Origin: Streptomyces bathyalis
GTDB taxonomy: Bacteria; Actinomycetota; Actinomycetes; Streptomycetales; Streptomycetaceae
Length of the DNA stretch: 64,000 nucleotides
Assembly (NCBI RefSeq): GCF_015910445.1
Contig: NZ_CP048882.1
Location: 6,693,501 to 6,757,500 of the forward strand
Reading direction: 5' to 3'
In this document: positions 1 to 8,543 of the stretch, piece by piece
Numbering within the stretch: the first letter of the stretch is position 1
How the letters are laid out: each line of letters begins with the position of its first letter
Notes under the pieces: generated by a model
The model's input: only the letters and a program-made list of their open reading frames with translations
Database searches by the model: none
Told to the model about the DNA's origin: nothing
Made by a program: the position numbers and the translations under genes

Positions 1-22
1 GTGGCGAGCGCCTGACGGTGCC

Positions 23-538
23 TCAGGCCGCGCCGGCGCGGGAACGGCGCAGCCACAGCAGGCCCGTCACCGGCAGGATCACCGGGATGAACAGATAGCC
101 CATGCCGTAGTCCGACCACACGGTCGCGTCGGGGAAGGCGGACGGCTCCACGAGCGTCCAGGTGCCGACCGCCAGTACGCCCAGCAGCTCGACGCAGCAG
201 CAGCCGAACGCCGCCTTACGTGCCCTTTCGCCGCCCCGTACGAGCGAGAAGGTGATGAACGCGTAGACGAGGGCTGCCACGGCCGACAGGAGATAGGCCA
301 GCGGCGCCTCGTCGAACCGGGTCGTCAGCTGGACGATCGAACGGGAGGCCGCGCCGACGGTGAAGATGCCGTAGAGCGTGACGAGCAGCGTGCCGGGTCC
401 CTTGCCGATGGGGGCCTGCCGCGCCGGGGCCGCGGGTGTCGCCCCTTCCGGTGAACGGGCGGCGGGGCCCTCCGGATCCTGCGATTCCCGGGGCTCCGGC
501 GACTCCCGCGAGTCCCGTGGTGATGTGTCAGGCGCCAT
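23..538 (-). CDS. Small multi-spanning membrane protein, function unknown
   Basis: 171 residues from the ATG at 538. The first ~50 residues are polar and rich in Pro, Ser and Glu. Four hydrophobic stretches follow, beginning with a segment containing LLVTLYGIFTVGAASRS and ending with YLFIPVILPVTGLLWL. The fold suggests a small integral membrane protein of a type common in Streptomyces. I cannot assign a function. The start overlaps the stop of the upstream gene (528-899) by 11 bases, so the two are probably co-translated and may act together in the membrane. A longer reading from 589 exists but would run deep into the upstream gene. Confidence 0.8.
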   Translation of the reverse strand: MAPDTSPRDSRESPEPRESQDPEGPAARSPEGATPAAPARQAPIGKGPGTLLVTLYGIFTVGAASRSIVQLTTRFDEAPLAYLLSAVAALVYAFITFSLVRGGERARKAAFGCCCVELLGVLAVGTWTLVEPSAFPDATVWSDYGMGYLFIPVILPVTGLLWLRRSRAGAA

Positions 539-899
539 TTCCGCCTCCCCAGATCTCGTGCAGCCGTGCCTGGAGCACCGCCAGCACAAGTGCCCCTGCC
601 GCGACGGTGAGCGAACCCCACCTGGTCCGCTCCGTCAGCGAGATGAGGCCCACAACCGGGATGCAGGCGGCGACGGCGACCAGATAGGACACGAAGATGA
701 CCGTGCCCTCGTCGGCGTCCTCTCCGCCCGCGAGCCGCACGATGCCGACGACGAGCTGCACGAGCGCGAGCAGCGAGACCACTGCCATGCCGATGAAGTG
801 CCAGTCCTTCGTTGGCTGGTCACGGTAGGCCGCCCAGCCGCACCAGACGGCGAGGGCGAGCGCGGTCACGGCGAGGGCGACGGTGAGCGGCGTGAACAC
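528..899 (-). CDS. Small four-helix membrane protein, function unknown
   Basis: 123 residues from the GTG at 899, nearly all hydrophobic: about four membrane segments covering residues 3-25, 36-58, 68-88 and 92-112. The start is chosen because TAGACT lies exactly 7 nt upstream (912-907 on this strand) with no Shine-Dalgarno, the arrangement expected for leaderless Streptomyces transcripts. The reading frame stays open further upstream through the CCTG repeat, but that extension has low-complexity composition and no initiation signal. It overlaps the next gene (23-538) by 11 bases. Function unrecognised. Confidence 0.75.
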   Translation of the reverse strand: MFTPLTVALAVTALALAVWCGWAAYRDQPTKDWHFIGMAVVSLLALVQLVVGIVRLAGGEDADEGTVIFVSYLVAVAACIPVVGLISLTERTRWGSLTVAAGALVLAVLQARLHEIWGGGNGA

Positions 900-906
900 G
901 GTGCGA

Positions 907-912
907 AGTCTA
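907..912 (-). promoter_or_regulatory. Leaderless -10 element TAGACT
   Basis: TAGACT reads on the minus strand at 912-907, with 7 nt to the GTG at 899. The transcription start would coincide with the start codon. No convincing -35 was seen. A CCTG tetranucleotide repeat begins about 30 bp upstream. Confidence 0.5.
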
Positions 913-940
913 GGAGGCGGCCCGGACGGCGTACGCACCG

Positions 941-978
<38 letters not shown>

Positions 979-1596
979 GGGGCCGGGACAGGCGCCCACG
1001 GCCGGGCGGCGGGCCCCGCCCCGGCCGGTGGCTGTCCAGGACCCGGACGGGGACCAGCTGATCGGACCCCGGAATGCCTCTCCGACCCGGGTGCGCACGA
1101 ACACGAGGAGTAACCGGCAGCACCCCTGGGACGAGTGGATTCATCGGCCCCCTGGGGCCCGGGCACGTCCCACACACCGGCAGCGACTCCGGGCCGGAGG
1201 TGCGTCGTCGTCAAGCAAAGAACGCGGGACCGACCCCTGCGGGCGGAAACTCGCATTGCCGCTCAACTCGCCCCACCTGAGGCAACGCGTCGAGGACCAG
1301 TGCAAGGCCAATCCTCCCGCGCTCCGGGCGGGCGCCGGGCACCCACGTCCGAAGCGTCCGGGGAAGCCGATGGAGGTGCCTGTATCGACAAGTCGGCATG
1401 CGGCGCCGCGTCCCGCCTGCGAAGGGCTCTCTGACACTGCGCACACACCGTCCAATGCTGCATGCTGTGCACTGCGGCAATCGTCTGGTGCACCCAGGAC
1501 CCCCTGCCGGCGGTCCTCTCAGAGCGGCCGGCAGACCCCGCGGTGGTCTTCTGGGGAGCGACGCCCCCAGCCCCCTCGATCCGTATGGAGCGGCAC
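979..1596. other. Long intergenic region between divergent genes
   Basis: About 620 bp between the microsatellite and the GNAT gene. Several overlapping open frames run through it on both strands, but none has a Shine-Dalgarno, a recognisable family or consistent codon bias. No tRNA, riboswitch or strong hairpin was recognised. Confidence 0.5.
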
Positions 1597-2247
1597 ATGA
1601 CTTCGATCTTTCCGGACGTCACGATCAGCACGGACCGTCTCGTGCTGCGCCCGTTCGAGGAAGCGGACGTGCACTCGCTCACGGAGATGATGCGCGATGA
1701 GCTCGTTGCCGCCTGGACGACCGTGCCGGTGCCCTACCGGGAGGCCGACGCGCGCAAGTTCATCCTGCGCCAGGCCCGGGCCCTGCGCATGGACGGTGAC
1801 GGCATCGTCTTCGCCGTCGTCGAGTTCCTCACCCAGCGCCTCGTCGGTCTCCTCCGGCTCGACCACACCGACTGGCGCATCCTCGCGACCGAGGTCAGCT
1901 ACGTCACCGCGCCCTGGGCGCGGGGCGAGGGATACGCCTCCGAGTCGGTGATGGCGCTGGCCCAATGGCTCTTCCATGACCGCAAGTTCGAGCGGATGGA
2001 GCTGCGCACGGCTGCGGACAACACCGCGGCGCAGCAGGTCGCGCAGAAGCTCGGCTGCATCAGCGAGGGCGTGCTGCGCAACGCCTGGATAGCGCGCACC
2101 CGCACCGAGGACGGCGGCTGGGCGGAGATCCGCACCGATCTGCTCGTGTGGAGCCTGCTGCCCGAAGACCTCGACGGACTTCCCGAACAGCTCGCCGACG
2201 CGGGCGGCTACGCACCGTACCCGGACTGGCTGCACTCGCCGCGCTAG
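1597..2247 (+). CDS. GNAT family N-acetyltransferase (RimJ/RimL type)
   Basis: 216 residues. The N-terminus TDRLVLRPFEEADV is the classic opening of RimJ/RimL-like acetyltransferases, which move acetyl from acetyl-CoA to an amine on a protein or small molecule. The acetyl-CoA binding region is around residues 105-125 (WARGEGYASESVMALAQW), followed by ELRTAADNTAAQQVAQKLGC, the conserved strand and helix that follow it. ATG 1597 is chosen because GGAG ends 6 nt before it. An in-frame ATG at 1585 is the alternative. The substrate cannot be inferred. It stands alone, followed by the cobalamin genes on the same strand. Confidence 0.85.
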   Translation: MTSIFPDVTISTDRLVLRPFEEADVHSLTEMMRDELVAAWTTVPVPYREADARKFILRQARALRMDGDGIVFAVVEFLTQRLVGLLRLDHTDWRILATEVSYVTAPWARGEGYASESVMALAQWLFHDRKFERMELRTAADNTAAQQVAQKLGCISEGVLRNAWIARTRTEDGGWAEIRTDLLVWSLLPEDLDGLPEQLADAGGYAPYPDWLHSPR

Positions 2248-2399
2248 GTTCCGGCTCAGGGCGCGCGGCACTCCCAGGGTGCAAATCCCGTCGTACACCT
2301 GCATATCCGGAACCGTCGGTACCCGGCATCGGGGTCCGGCCGCCGCAGAGGTACGCTCGATGAGCCCCGACCTGCGACGAGCCCAGGAGAGACGGACCG

Positions 2400-3707
2400 A
2401 TGGCCGACCGCGTCACCGTGATCGGGTGGGACGGTTCGCCCTTGTCAGGCGCCGCCCGCTCAGCCCTCGGTGCCGCCACGCTCGTCGCCGGAGCCGCACA
2501 CCATCTGCAACTGCCCGAAGTGCCGTCCCGCGCCGAGCAGGTCAGGCTCGGCAGCGTGTCGCTCGCGGCGGAGCGCATCGCCCGCCACCGCGGCACCGCA
2601 GTCGTCTTCGCGGACGGCGACCCGGGCTTCTTCGGCGTCGTACGGACGTTGCGCGCGCCCGAGCACGGCCTCGAGGTCGAGGTCGTCCCGGCGGTCTCCT
2701 CGATGGCAGCCGCCTTCGCCCGTGCCGGGATGCCCTGGGACGACGCGCAGTTGGTGGTCGCCAACTCCCGCACGCTGCGCCACGCGGTGAACGTCTGCCG
2801 CGCCCACACCAAGGTCGGCGTGCTCACGTCGCCGGGCGCCGGTCCGGCCGAACTGGCGCTGCTGCTCGGTCCGGTGCACCGCACATTCGTCATCTGCGAG
2901 GCGCTGGGCACGTCGCATGAGGAAGTCACCGTCCTCACCTCCGACAAGGTCGCCGACCACTCCTGGCGGGATCCGAACGTCGTGATCGTGGCGGGCGGTT
3001 CGTCGGGTCCGGCACCGCATCGCGGTCCGGCGGGCGCCGCGACCGGTACGGGCCCGGGCCCCGGAGCCGCACAAGGCGGTCACGGCGGGGCATGGCTCGC
3101 CGCCCACGGCCCGGACTACCCGCCCGCCGTGCGCGGCTGGGCACTCCCGCTGTCGCACTACGCGGACGGCGAGGCGGCCGGAGGCGAAGCAGGCCCGGCG
3201 GCACCCGCGCGTGCGAGCGAGTCGCAGCAGCTGCGCGCCGGGCAGCTCGCCCGCCTCGGCCCCCGCATCGGCGACCTCGTGTGGGACATCGGCACGGGCA
3301 GGGGAGCGCTCGCCATCGAGGCGGCTCGCTTCGGCGCCGCCGTCATCGCCGTCGACCGGAATCTGGATGCCTGCGCCGCTGTCGCGGCCGCCGCCCGGCG
3401 TTTCGGCGTACAGGTGGACACCGTGCACGGCACGGCACCGCAAGTCCTTGAGGATCTGCCGGAACCGGACGTGGTGCGCGTGGGCGGGGGAGGCGTCCCC
3501 ACCGTCACTGCTGTCGTCGACAGACGGCCGGGTCGCATCGTCACCCACGCCGCGACGCGGGACGAGGCGGAGGCGATCGGAAGGGCGCTCAAGGACGGTG
3601 GTTACACCGTGGAGTGCGCCTTGCTCCAGTCCGTGGAACTGGACACCGCGCAGTGGGTGGAAAGTGAACGTGCTGTCGTTTTCCTGCTTTCCGGTGTCCG
3701 GATCTGA
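2400..3707 (+). CDS. cobL: Precorrin-6Y C5,15-methyltransferase, fused CbiE-CbiT
   Basis: 435 residues. The N-terminal ~200 are a CbiE-type tetrapyrrole methylase (VTVIGWDGSPLS start, FADGDPGFFGVVRTL). A Gly/Ala-rich linker occupies ~200-270. The C-terminal ~160 are a CbiT-type Rossmann methyltransferase with the SAM loop DIGTGRGALAIEAA near residue 295. In the aerobic cobalamin route this enzyme methylates C5 and C15 of precorrin-6Y and decarboxylates the acetate side chain, giving precorrin-8. GGAGAG precedes the ATG. The next genes supply the lower ligand (BluB-CobT) and the first methylation steps (CysG), so this is part of a cobalamin block. The linker is longer and lower in complexity than usual. 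Confidence 0.93.
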   Translation: MADRVTVIGWDGSPLSGAARSALGAATLVAGAAHHLQLPEVPSRAEQVRLGSVSLAAERIARHRGTAVVFADGDPGFFGVVRTLRAPEHGLEVEVVPAVSSMAAAFARAGMPWDDAQLVVANSRTLRHAVNVCRAHTKVGVLTSPGAGPAELALLLGPVHRTFVICEALGTSHEEVTVLTSDKVADHSWRDPNVVIVAGGSSGPAPHRGPAGAATGTGPGPGAAQGGHGGAWLAAHGPDYPPAVRGWALPLSHYADGEAAGGEAGPAAPARASESQQLRAGQLARLGPRIGDLVWDIGTGRGALAIEAARFGAAVIAVDRNLDACAAVAAAARRFGVQVDTVHGTAPQVLEDLPEPDVVRVGGGGVPTVTAVVDRRPGRIVTHAATRDEAEAIGRALKDGGYTVECALLQSVELDTAQWVESERAVVFLLSGVRI

Positions 3708-3822
3708 ATCTCTGTGGCCAGTGGGTGACGAAGCACGACGAAGTGCTGTTTCTCACCCCTCCGTGGACGGAGGCCGGCTCCGCCCCGGGTAGGCTGACCG
3801 ATCGATGTGCCGCCATGCGGTG

Positions 3823-3841
3823 TTGACGGTTCGTCCGTCAA
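3823..3841. promoter_or_regulatory. Perfect 7-5-7 inverted repeat upstream of bluB-cobT
   Basis: TTGACGG-TTCGT-CCGTCAA lies 123 bp before the ATG at 3964. It could be a dimeric repressor operator or an RNA hairpin in the leader. The left arm also resembles a -35 hexamer (TTGACG). Confidence 0.45.
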
Positions 3842-3963
3842 TGTCCGGATGGCGCGTGGCTGGAGAACGTGCCGCACCGTGTGCACGCTCGTTCTTCATC
3901 TGCGGGGCCCCGCGGCTGTTCGCAGGGCTGGAAGAAGCACTACCGATGGGGCGAGGGGTACGC

Positions 3964-6900
3964 ATGACTGACACCGGCCGGATCCCGGGTGAGGGGCAGC
4001 CGGAGAATTCAGGCGGGCAACCGGACGGCCAGCAGCCGGAGTTTGCGGTGAACGGCTACCCCTACGCGGCCCATGGTGACGCCCTCGGTGACGCGCATGC
4101 TCCCGGAGTCGCCTCCATGGACCCGGAGTTGCTCCTGCCGGGATCGCATGGTGCGTGGAACGATCCGCACGCGGCCGCGGCTGCTCAGGCCCATACGCAG
4201 GTCGCCGCCCAGCAGGACGTGTACGCGGGACAGGGCGCTTACGCCCAGCATGACCCGTACGCCCCTCACGATCCGTACACGCAGCATGATCCGTACGCGC
4301 AGCAGAACGCCTATGCGGAGATGGACCTGTACGGCGGTCAGGTGCAGCAGCAACAGGCCATGCCGCAGGGGCAGTTCGCTCCGCCGCAGGAGCCCGTCCA
4401 CGTGCCGGGACCGCATGAGACGGACGGACGTGACTCCGGCGCCATCGACTGCGGCGCCGTGCGTGCCGCGAACCCCGAAGCCCAGGAGACCCCCGCCAAG
4501 GGCACCCGGCGCGCCCAGACTCCTCCCCGCCGGCCGCTCCACCTCGGCCCGCCCGTGCCCGAACAGTCCGGAGCGGTACGTCCGCTCTCCGACCGCGGAC
4601 TCGGCAGCCGGGCCGGCGGCGCGTCGCAGAAGGGGACCTCCGGCCCTGGCGCGTCCGCGGAGGCCTCGCCGCAACCGCAACCCCAGCCGCAGCCGGAACC
4701 GCACACGACGCAGGCACAGCCGGAACCGCAGGCCCAGCCGGAACCGCAGCCGACGCAGGCCCAGCCTCAGCCTCAGGCCGAACCCACCCCGCAACAGGGC
4801 GAGTTCGCTCCTCAATACGACACCGCGTCGCCTCAGTACGACACCGTGGCGCCTCAGGACGCGAGCGCGACGTCCAGCGGTCTCGAGTACCTGGACTTCA
4901 CCGAGGCGAACGCCGACTCGCTGCCAGGTCCCCAACTCGGGGCGCTCCCGCCGGAGAACGAGACGTGGGCGGTAGCACCCGGGCAGCAGCAGCCCGGTGC
5001 CGGGGAGATGCCCGCCCAGGCACAGGACGACGCGGCGCAGGCGGGTCACCAACCGGCCGCCGTCCCCGAGGAGAAGGCCCTCCAGCCGGGCGCCATCCCC
5101 GGGCAGGCCGCACCGCCCGCAGAGTCGATTCCGTCCACCACATCTGCGATCCCCCGGACGCCGTCCATCGTTCCGGAGGCGCAGACTCCTGCCCCCGAGG
5201 CGCAGACCCCTGTTCCGGACGCGCCAACTGCCGTTCCGGAGGCGCAGACTCCTGCCCCGGATGCGCAGACCCCTGTTCCGGATGCGCCAACTGCCGTTCC
5301 GGAGGCGCAGACCTCTGCCCCGGATGCGCCGTCCATCGTTCCGGAGGCGCAGGCCCCTGCCCCGGAGGCGCCAACTGCCCTTCCGGAGGCACCGGCCGTC
5401 GTTCCCGAGGGCACCGAACCGCAGCCGGAGGGTTCCCCGGCGCCCGGTACGGATCAGGGCTCGGTAGCCGCAGCACCTGAGGGACAGACGCCCGCGCCAC
5501 GGCCCGGCGGCGGCCGGAAGCGGAAGCACCGCCGTGCCAAGAGTGCGAGCACCAACGAGACCACGGGCACCGGCAACACCTGGGTCTCGTCGCCGGGTTC
5601 GACGGCCGTGGAGGCCATCGAGCCCCTGCAGCAGGGCACGGTCACGGCTGTCGAGACCGACGGGGCCGTCGCGCCAGCCCCGGAGAGTGCGTCGGACACA
5701 CAGGCCGCCGGCCCTTCGTCGGACGGAGCGAAGATCCCCGCCCAGCACACGGGGGAGCCCGTCACCGCTGAAACCCTGCCCGCACAGGACGCGGTGCAGG
5801 ACGGATCCGCCAACGGCGAGCCGGCGGGCGCGGTCCCCGGTATCCCCGCGCAGCAGGCCCGGCACGCGGACTCCCCGGCGGGACGGGACCAGCAGGACCA
5901 GCAGGACAACCTGGGAGAGCAGGGCCAGGAGGCCGCCGGTAGCGGTGAGGGCGGCGCAGCAACCGGTCCGCGGCCGGAGCAGCCGGAGGCCAGTGCCACC
6001 GTCCCGAGACAGGGCCAGCACAGCGGACAGCCGGAAGCGGAGGCCGAGGCGGGTCCGCAGTCCGACGCAGCACACGACGCCGGGCCGCAGCCCGCCGCAG
6101 CACAGGACGCCCAGGCCACGCCTGTTCCCGCTTCTGAGCCCGAGCCGGAGCCGGCTTCCGCGACCCAGGCCGTCACGGCGGCGAAGGAGGACGGGAGCGC
6201 GGACTCCGCTACAGTGCCCCAACCCGCCGCGGACGCAAAGGAAGAGGGCCCGCCGGCGGCCGCAGCCGCCCCCGAGGCAGGCGAGACCCCAGGAGGAGCC
6301 GTGGACACACCGGAGCCGTCCCCTGTGGCGGACGTCCAGGCATCCGCCCCCGGGTCCGAGCAGGAGGCCGAAGCAAAGACCGGCGAGCAGGCCGAGGCTG
6401 AGGCAGGCACAGAGGCCGCTGCCGGGTCCGGGACGCAGCCGGAGCCCGCACAGGAAGCAGAGGCCCCGGCCGAGTCTCCCGAACCGGCCGGTTCCCCGGC
6501 CCCGGGATACGCCGACGAGGAGCGCGAGGCCGTACACCGTCTGATGCGCGAGCGCCGCGACATCCGCAACGGCTTCCGCCCCGACCCCATCCCGCACGAG
6601 GTGCTGCTCCGTGTGCTCGAGGCGGCCCACACCGCACCGAGCGTCGGACACTCCCAGCCGTGGGACTTCGTCGTCATCCGCTCCGAGGAGACCCGGCGTG
6701 CCATGCACGAGCTGGCCGAGCGCCAGCGCGATGCCTACGCCGAGTCCCTGCCGAAGGGCCGCGCGAAGCAGTTCAAGGAACTGAAGATCGAGGCGATCCT
6801 CGACACCCCCGTCAACATCGTCGTCACGGCCGACCCGACCCGCGGCGGCCGCCACACGCTCGGCCGCCACACCCAGCCGCAGATGGCGCCCTACTCCTCT

Positions 6901-8226
6901 GCGCTCGCCGTGGAGAACCTGTGGCTGGCGGCCCGCGCCGAGGGACTGGGTGTCGGCTGGGTCAGCTTCTTCGACGAGCGCGAGATGGTCCGCGCGCTGG
7001 AGCTGCCTGAGCACCTGGAGGTCGTGGCCTACCTGTGCGTCGGCTACGTCGATGAGTTCCCGCCCGAGCCGGAGCTGGCGCAGGCGGGCTGGTCCAAGCG
7101 CCGTCCGCTGTCCTGGGTGGTGCACGAGGAGTCGTACGGGCGTCGCGTCCTGCCCGGCGCCGAACCTCAGGACTTGCTCTCCGACACGGTCGCCGCCATC
7201 CGCCCGCTGGACGCCAAGGCGCTCGGCGAGGCGTGGGAGCGGCAGAAGCGGATGACGAAGCCGGCCGGTGCCCTGGGCATGCTGGAGATCATCTCCGCGC
7301 AGCTGTGCGGGCTCTCCCGCAAGTGCCCTCCACCGCTGCCGGAGCCGGCCGCCGTCGCCATCTTCGCGGGCGACCACGGTGTGCACGCCCAGGGCGTCAC
7401 CCCGTGGCCGCAGGAGGTGACGGGCCAGATGGTCGCCAACTTCCTTGGTGGCGGCGCGGTGTGCAACGCCTTCGCCAATCAGGTCGGGGCCGAGGTCTGT
7501 GTCGTCGACGTGGGCGTGGCGAGCGAACTCCCGTCCACGCCAGGGCTGTTGCCCCGCAAGGTCCGTGCCGGCACGGCCGACATGACGCAGGGCCCGGCGA
7601 TGACCCGGGAGGAGGCGCTGCGGGCCGTCGAGGTGGGCATCGAGACCGCGCGCGACCTGGTCGCCGCCGGCAACAAGGCGCTGCTCACAGGCGAGATGGG
7701 CATCGCCAACACGACCGCGTCCGCCGTCCTCATCGCCGCGTGCACCGGCACCGACCCCTCCGAGGTCACCGGGCGTGGCACTGGCATCAACGACGAGACG
7801 CACGCCCGCAAGGTCGAGGTCGTACGCCGCGCACTCGAGGTCCACCAGCCCGACCCCGAGGATCCTCTCGGGATGCTGGCCGCCGTCGGCGGCCTCGAAC
7901 ACGCCGCGCTGGTCGGGCTCATCCTCGGCGGTGCCTCCCTGCGTACCCCCGTGATCCTCGACGGGGTCAGCGCGGGTGCCGCCGCCCTCGTCGCGCGCTG
8001 CGTCGCCCCCGAGGCGTTGGCCGCGTGCATCGCGGGGCACCGCAGCTCCGAACCCGGGCACGTCGCGGCGCTCACCAAGCTCGGGCTGCGCCCGCTGGTC
8101 GACCTGGATCTGCGGCTCGGTGAGGGCACAGGTGCGCTGCTGTCGCTGCCCATGGTGCAGAGCGCCGCGCGTGCCATGCACGAGGTCGCGACGTTCGACT
8201 CCGCCGGAGTGACCGGGAAGGGCTGA
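3964..8226 (+). CDS. cobT: BluB-CobT fusion with a giant disordered N-terminus
   Basis: 1420 residues from ATG 3964. Residues 1-~845 are low-complexity Pro/Ala/Gln/Glu sequence. They include DPYAQH-type tyrosine repeats (~90-125), a QPQP run (~235-285) and a 21-residue tandem repeat rich in PEAQTP (~400-480). Residues ~848-1062 are a BluB flavoprotein (RRDIRNGF, APSVGHSQPWDFVVI, GVGWVSFF) that fragments FMN to 5,6-dimethylbenzimidazole. Residues ~1065-1420 are CobT, which joins that base to nicotinate mononucleotide to give alpha-ribazole phosphate. Glu1387 in GEGTGA is the expected catalytic base. The fusion couples production and activation of the cobalamin lower ligand. ATG 3946 and an upstream extension to 3805 are possible but less likely starts. 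Confidence 0.9.
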   Translation: MTDTGRIPGEGQPENSGGQPDGQQPEFAVNGYPYAAHGDALGDAHAPGVASMDPELLLPGSHGAWNDPHAAAAAQAHTQVAAQQDVYAGQGAYAQHDPYAPHDPYTQHDPYAQQNAYAEMDLYGGQVQQQQAMPQGQFAPPQEPVHVPGPHETDGRDSGAIDCGAVRAANPEAQETPAKGTRRAQTPPRRPLHLGPPVPEQSGAVRPLSDRGLGSRAGGASQKGTSGPGASAEASPQPQPQPQPEPHTTQAQPEPQAQPEPQPTQAQPQPQAEPTPQQGEFAPQYDTASPQYDTVAPQDASATSSGLEYLDFTEANADSLPGPQLGALPPENETWAVAPGQQQPGAGEMPAQAQDDAAQAGHQPAAVPEEKALQPGAIPGQAAPPAESIPSTTSAIPRTPSIVPEAQTPAPEAQTPVPDAPTAVPEAQTPAPDAQTPVPDAPTAVPEAQTSAPDAPSIVPEAQAPAPEAPTALPEAPAVVPEGTEPQPEGSPAPGTDQGSVAAAPEGQTPAPRPGGGRKRKHRRAKSASTNETTGTGNTWVSSPGSTAVEAIEPLQQGTVTAVETDGAVAPAPESASDTQAAGPSSDGAKIPAQHTGEPVTAETLPAQDAVQDGSANGEPAGAVPGIPAQQARHADSPAGRDQQDQQDNLGEQGQEAAGSGEGGAATGPRPEQPEASATVPRQGQHSGQPEAEAEAGPQSDAAHDAGPQPAAAQDAQATPVPASEPEPEPASATQAVTAAKEDGSADSATVPQPAADAKEEGPPAAAAAPEAGETPGGAVDTPEPSPVADVQASAPGSEQEAEAKTGEQAEAEAGTEAAAGSGTQPEPAQEAEAPAESPEPAGSPAPGYADEEREAVHRLMRERRDIRNGFRPDPIPHEVLLRVLEAAHTAPSVGHSQPWDFVVIRSEETRRAMHELAERQRDAYAESLPKGRAKQFKELKIEAILDTPVNIVVTADPTRGGRHTLGRHTQPQMAPYSSALAVENLWLAARAEGLGVGWVSFFDEREMVRALELPEHLEVVAYLCVGYVDEFPPEPELAQAGWSKRRPLSWVVHEESYGRRVLPGAEPQDLLSDTVAAIRPLDAKALGEAWERQKRMTKPAGALGMLEIISAQLCGLSRKCPPPLPEPAAVAIFAGDHGVHAQGVTPWPQEVTGQMVANFLGGGAVCNAFANQVGAEVCVVDVGVASELPSTPGLLPRKVRAGTADMTQGPAMTREEALRAVEVGIETARDLVAAGNKALLTGEMGIANTTASAVLIAACTGTDPSEVTGRGTGINDETHARKVEVVRRALEVHQPDPEDPLGMLAAVGGLEHAALVGLILGGASLRTPVILDGVSAGAAALVARCVAPEALAACIAGHRSSEPGHVAALTKLGLRPLVDLDLRLGEGTGALLSLPMVQSAARAMHEVATFDSAGVTGKG
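5158..5400 (+). repeat. 63-bp coding tandem repeat inside bluB-cobT
   Basis: About three degenerate copies with a 63-bp period. For example, GCGCCAACTGCCGTTCCGG starts at 5221 and again at 5284. They encode a 21-residue unit mixing PEAQTPAPDA and PTAVPEAQT. The period is a multiple of three, so copy-number change keeps the frame. Confidence 0.85.
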
Positions 8227-8290
8227 CCGCGCCGTGCCCGCGGCGCCACGCACACGCGGAACCGCATGTCCGTGGCGGCGTCGTGCATCC

Positions 8291-8346
8291 CTGCGCATGC
8301 ATGGCTGCGCATGCATGGCTGGGCATGCATGGCTGGGCGGGCACGG
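8291..8346. repeat. Tandem 14-bp repeat with GCATGCAT core
   Basis: CTGCGCATGCATGG occurs twice (8291-8304, 8305-8318), then CTGGGCATGCATGG (8319-8332), then a degraded fourth copy (11 of 14 matches). Each unit contains the palindrome GCATGC/ATGCAT, so it could be an array of operator sites. Confidence 0.9.
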
Positions 8347-8348
8347 CT

Positions 8349-8365
8349 GTACAGGCCCGCTGTAC
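8349..8365. promoter_or_regulatory. Inverted repeat GTACAG-N5-CTGTAC
   Basis: A perfect 6-5-6 inverted repeat directly after the 14-bp repeat array and 179 bp upstream of cysG. It is a candidate operator or leader hairpin. The binding protein is unknown. Confidence 0.45.
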
Positions 8366-8543
8366 GCCGCCGCCCACCGCCCGCGCCCTCCGGTGGTGAT
8401 CGTCCCGCAGTGATCCGCGGAACAGCGGCCGCACGCCGCGAGCCATAGGCTGTACGCGAGTCCGTACGGGGACGCCCCCACGCACCTCATCTGCCGCTCC
8501 AGCGCCGTAGCGGCCCGTTCCGGAAGCAAGGAGCCGCACCCGC

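Larger units (their letters stand above)
8227..8543. other. Intergenic region before cysG with repeats
   Basis: 317 bp holding the 14-bp GCATGCAT tandem repeat and the GTACAG inverted repeat annotated separately. No cobalamin riboswitch or open frame with initiation signals was seen. Confidence 0.6.

Noticed and set aside
1028-1600. Plus-strand frame of 190 codons before the GNAT gene
   Set aside because: No start signal or family; biased composition from GC-rich noncoding DNA.
4009-8529. Very long minus-strand open frame (about 1,500 codons) opposite bluB-cobT
   Set aside because: It mirrors the plus-strand codons, has Arg/Leu/Gly-rich composition, and no family motifs. The plus strand holds recognisable BluB and CobT.
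8227-8543. Cobalamin riboswitch before cysG
   Set aside because: No B12 box or characteristic multi-helix core was recognised. The region has tandem repeats instead.
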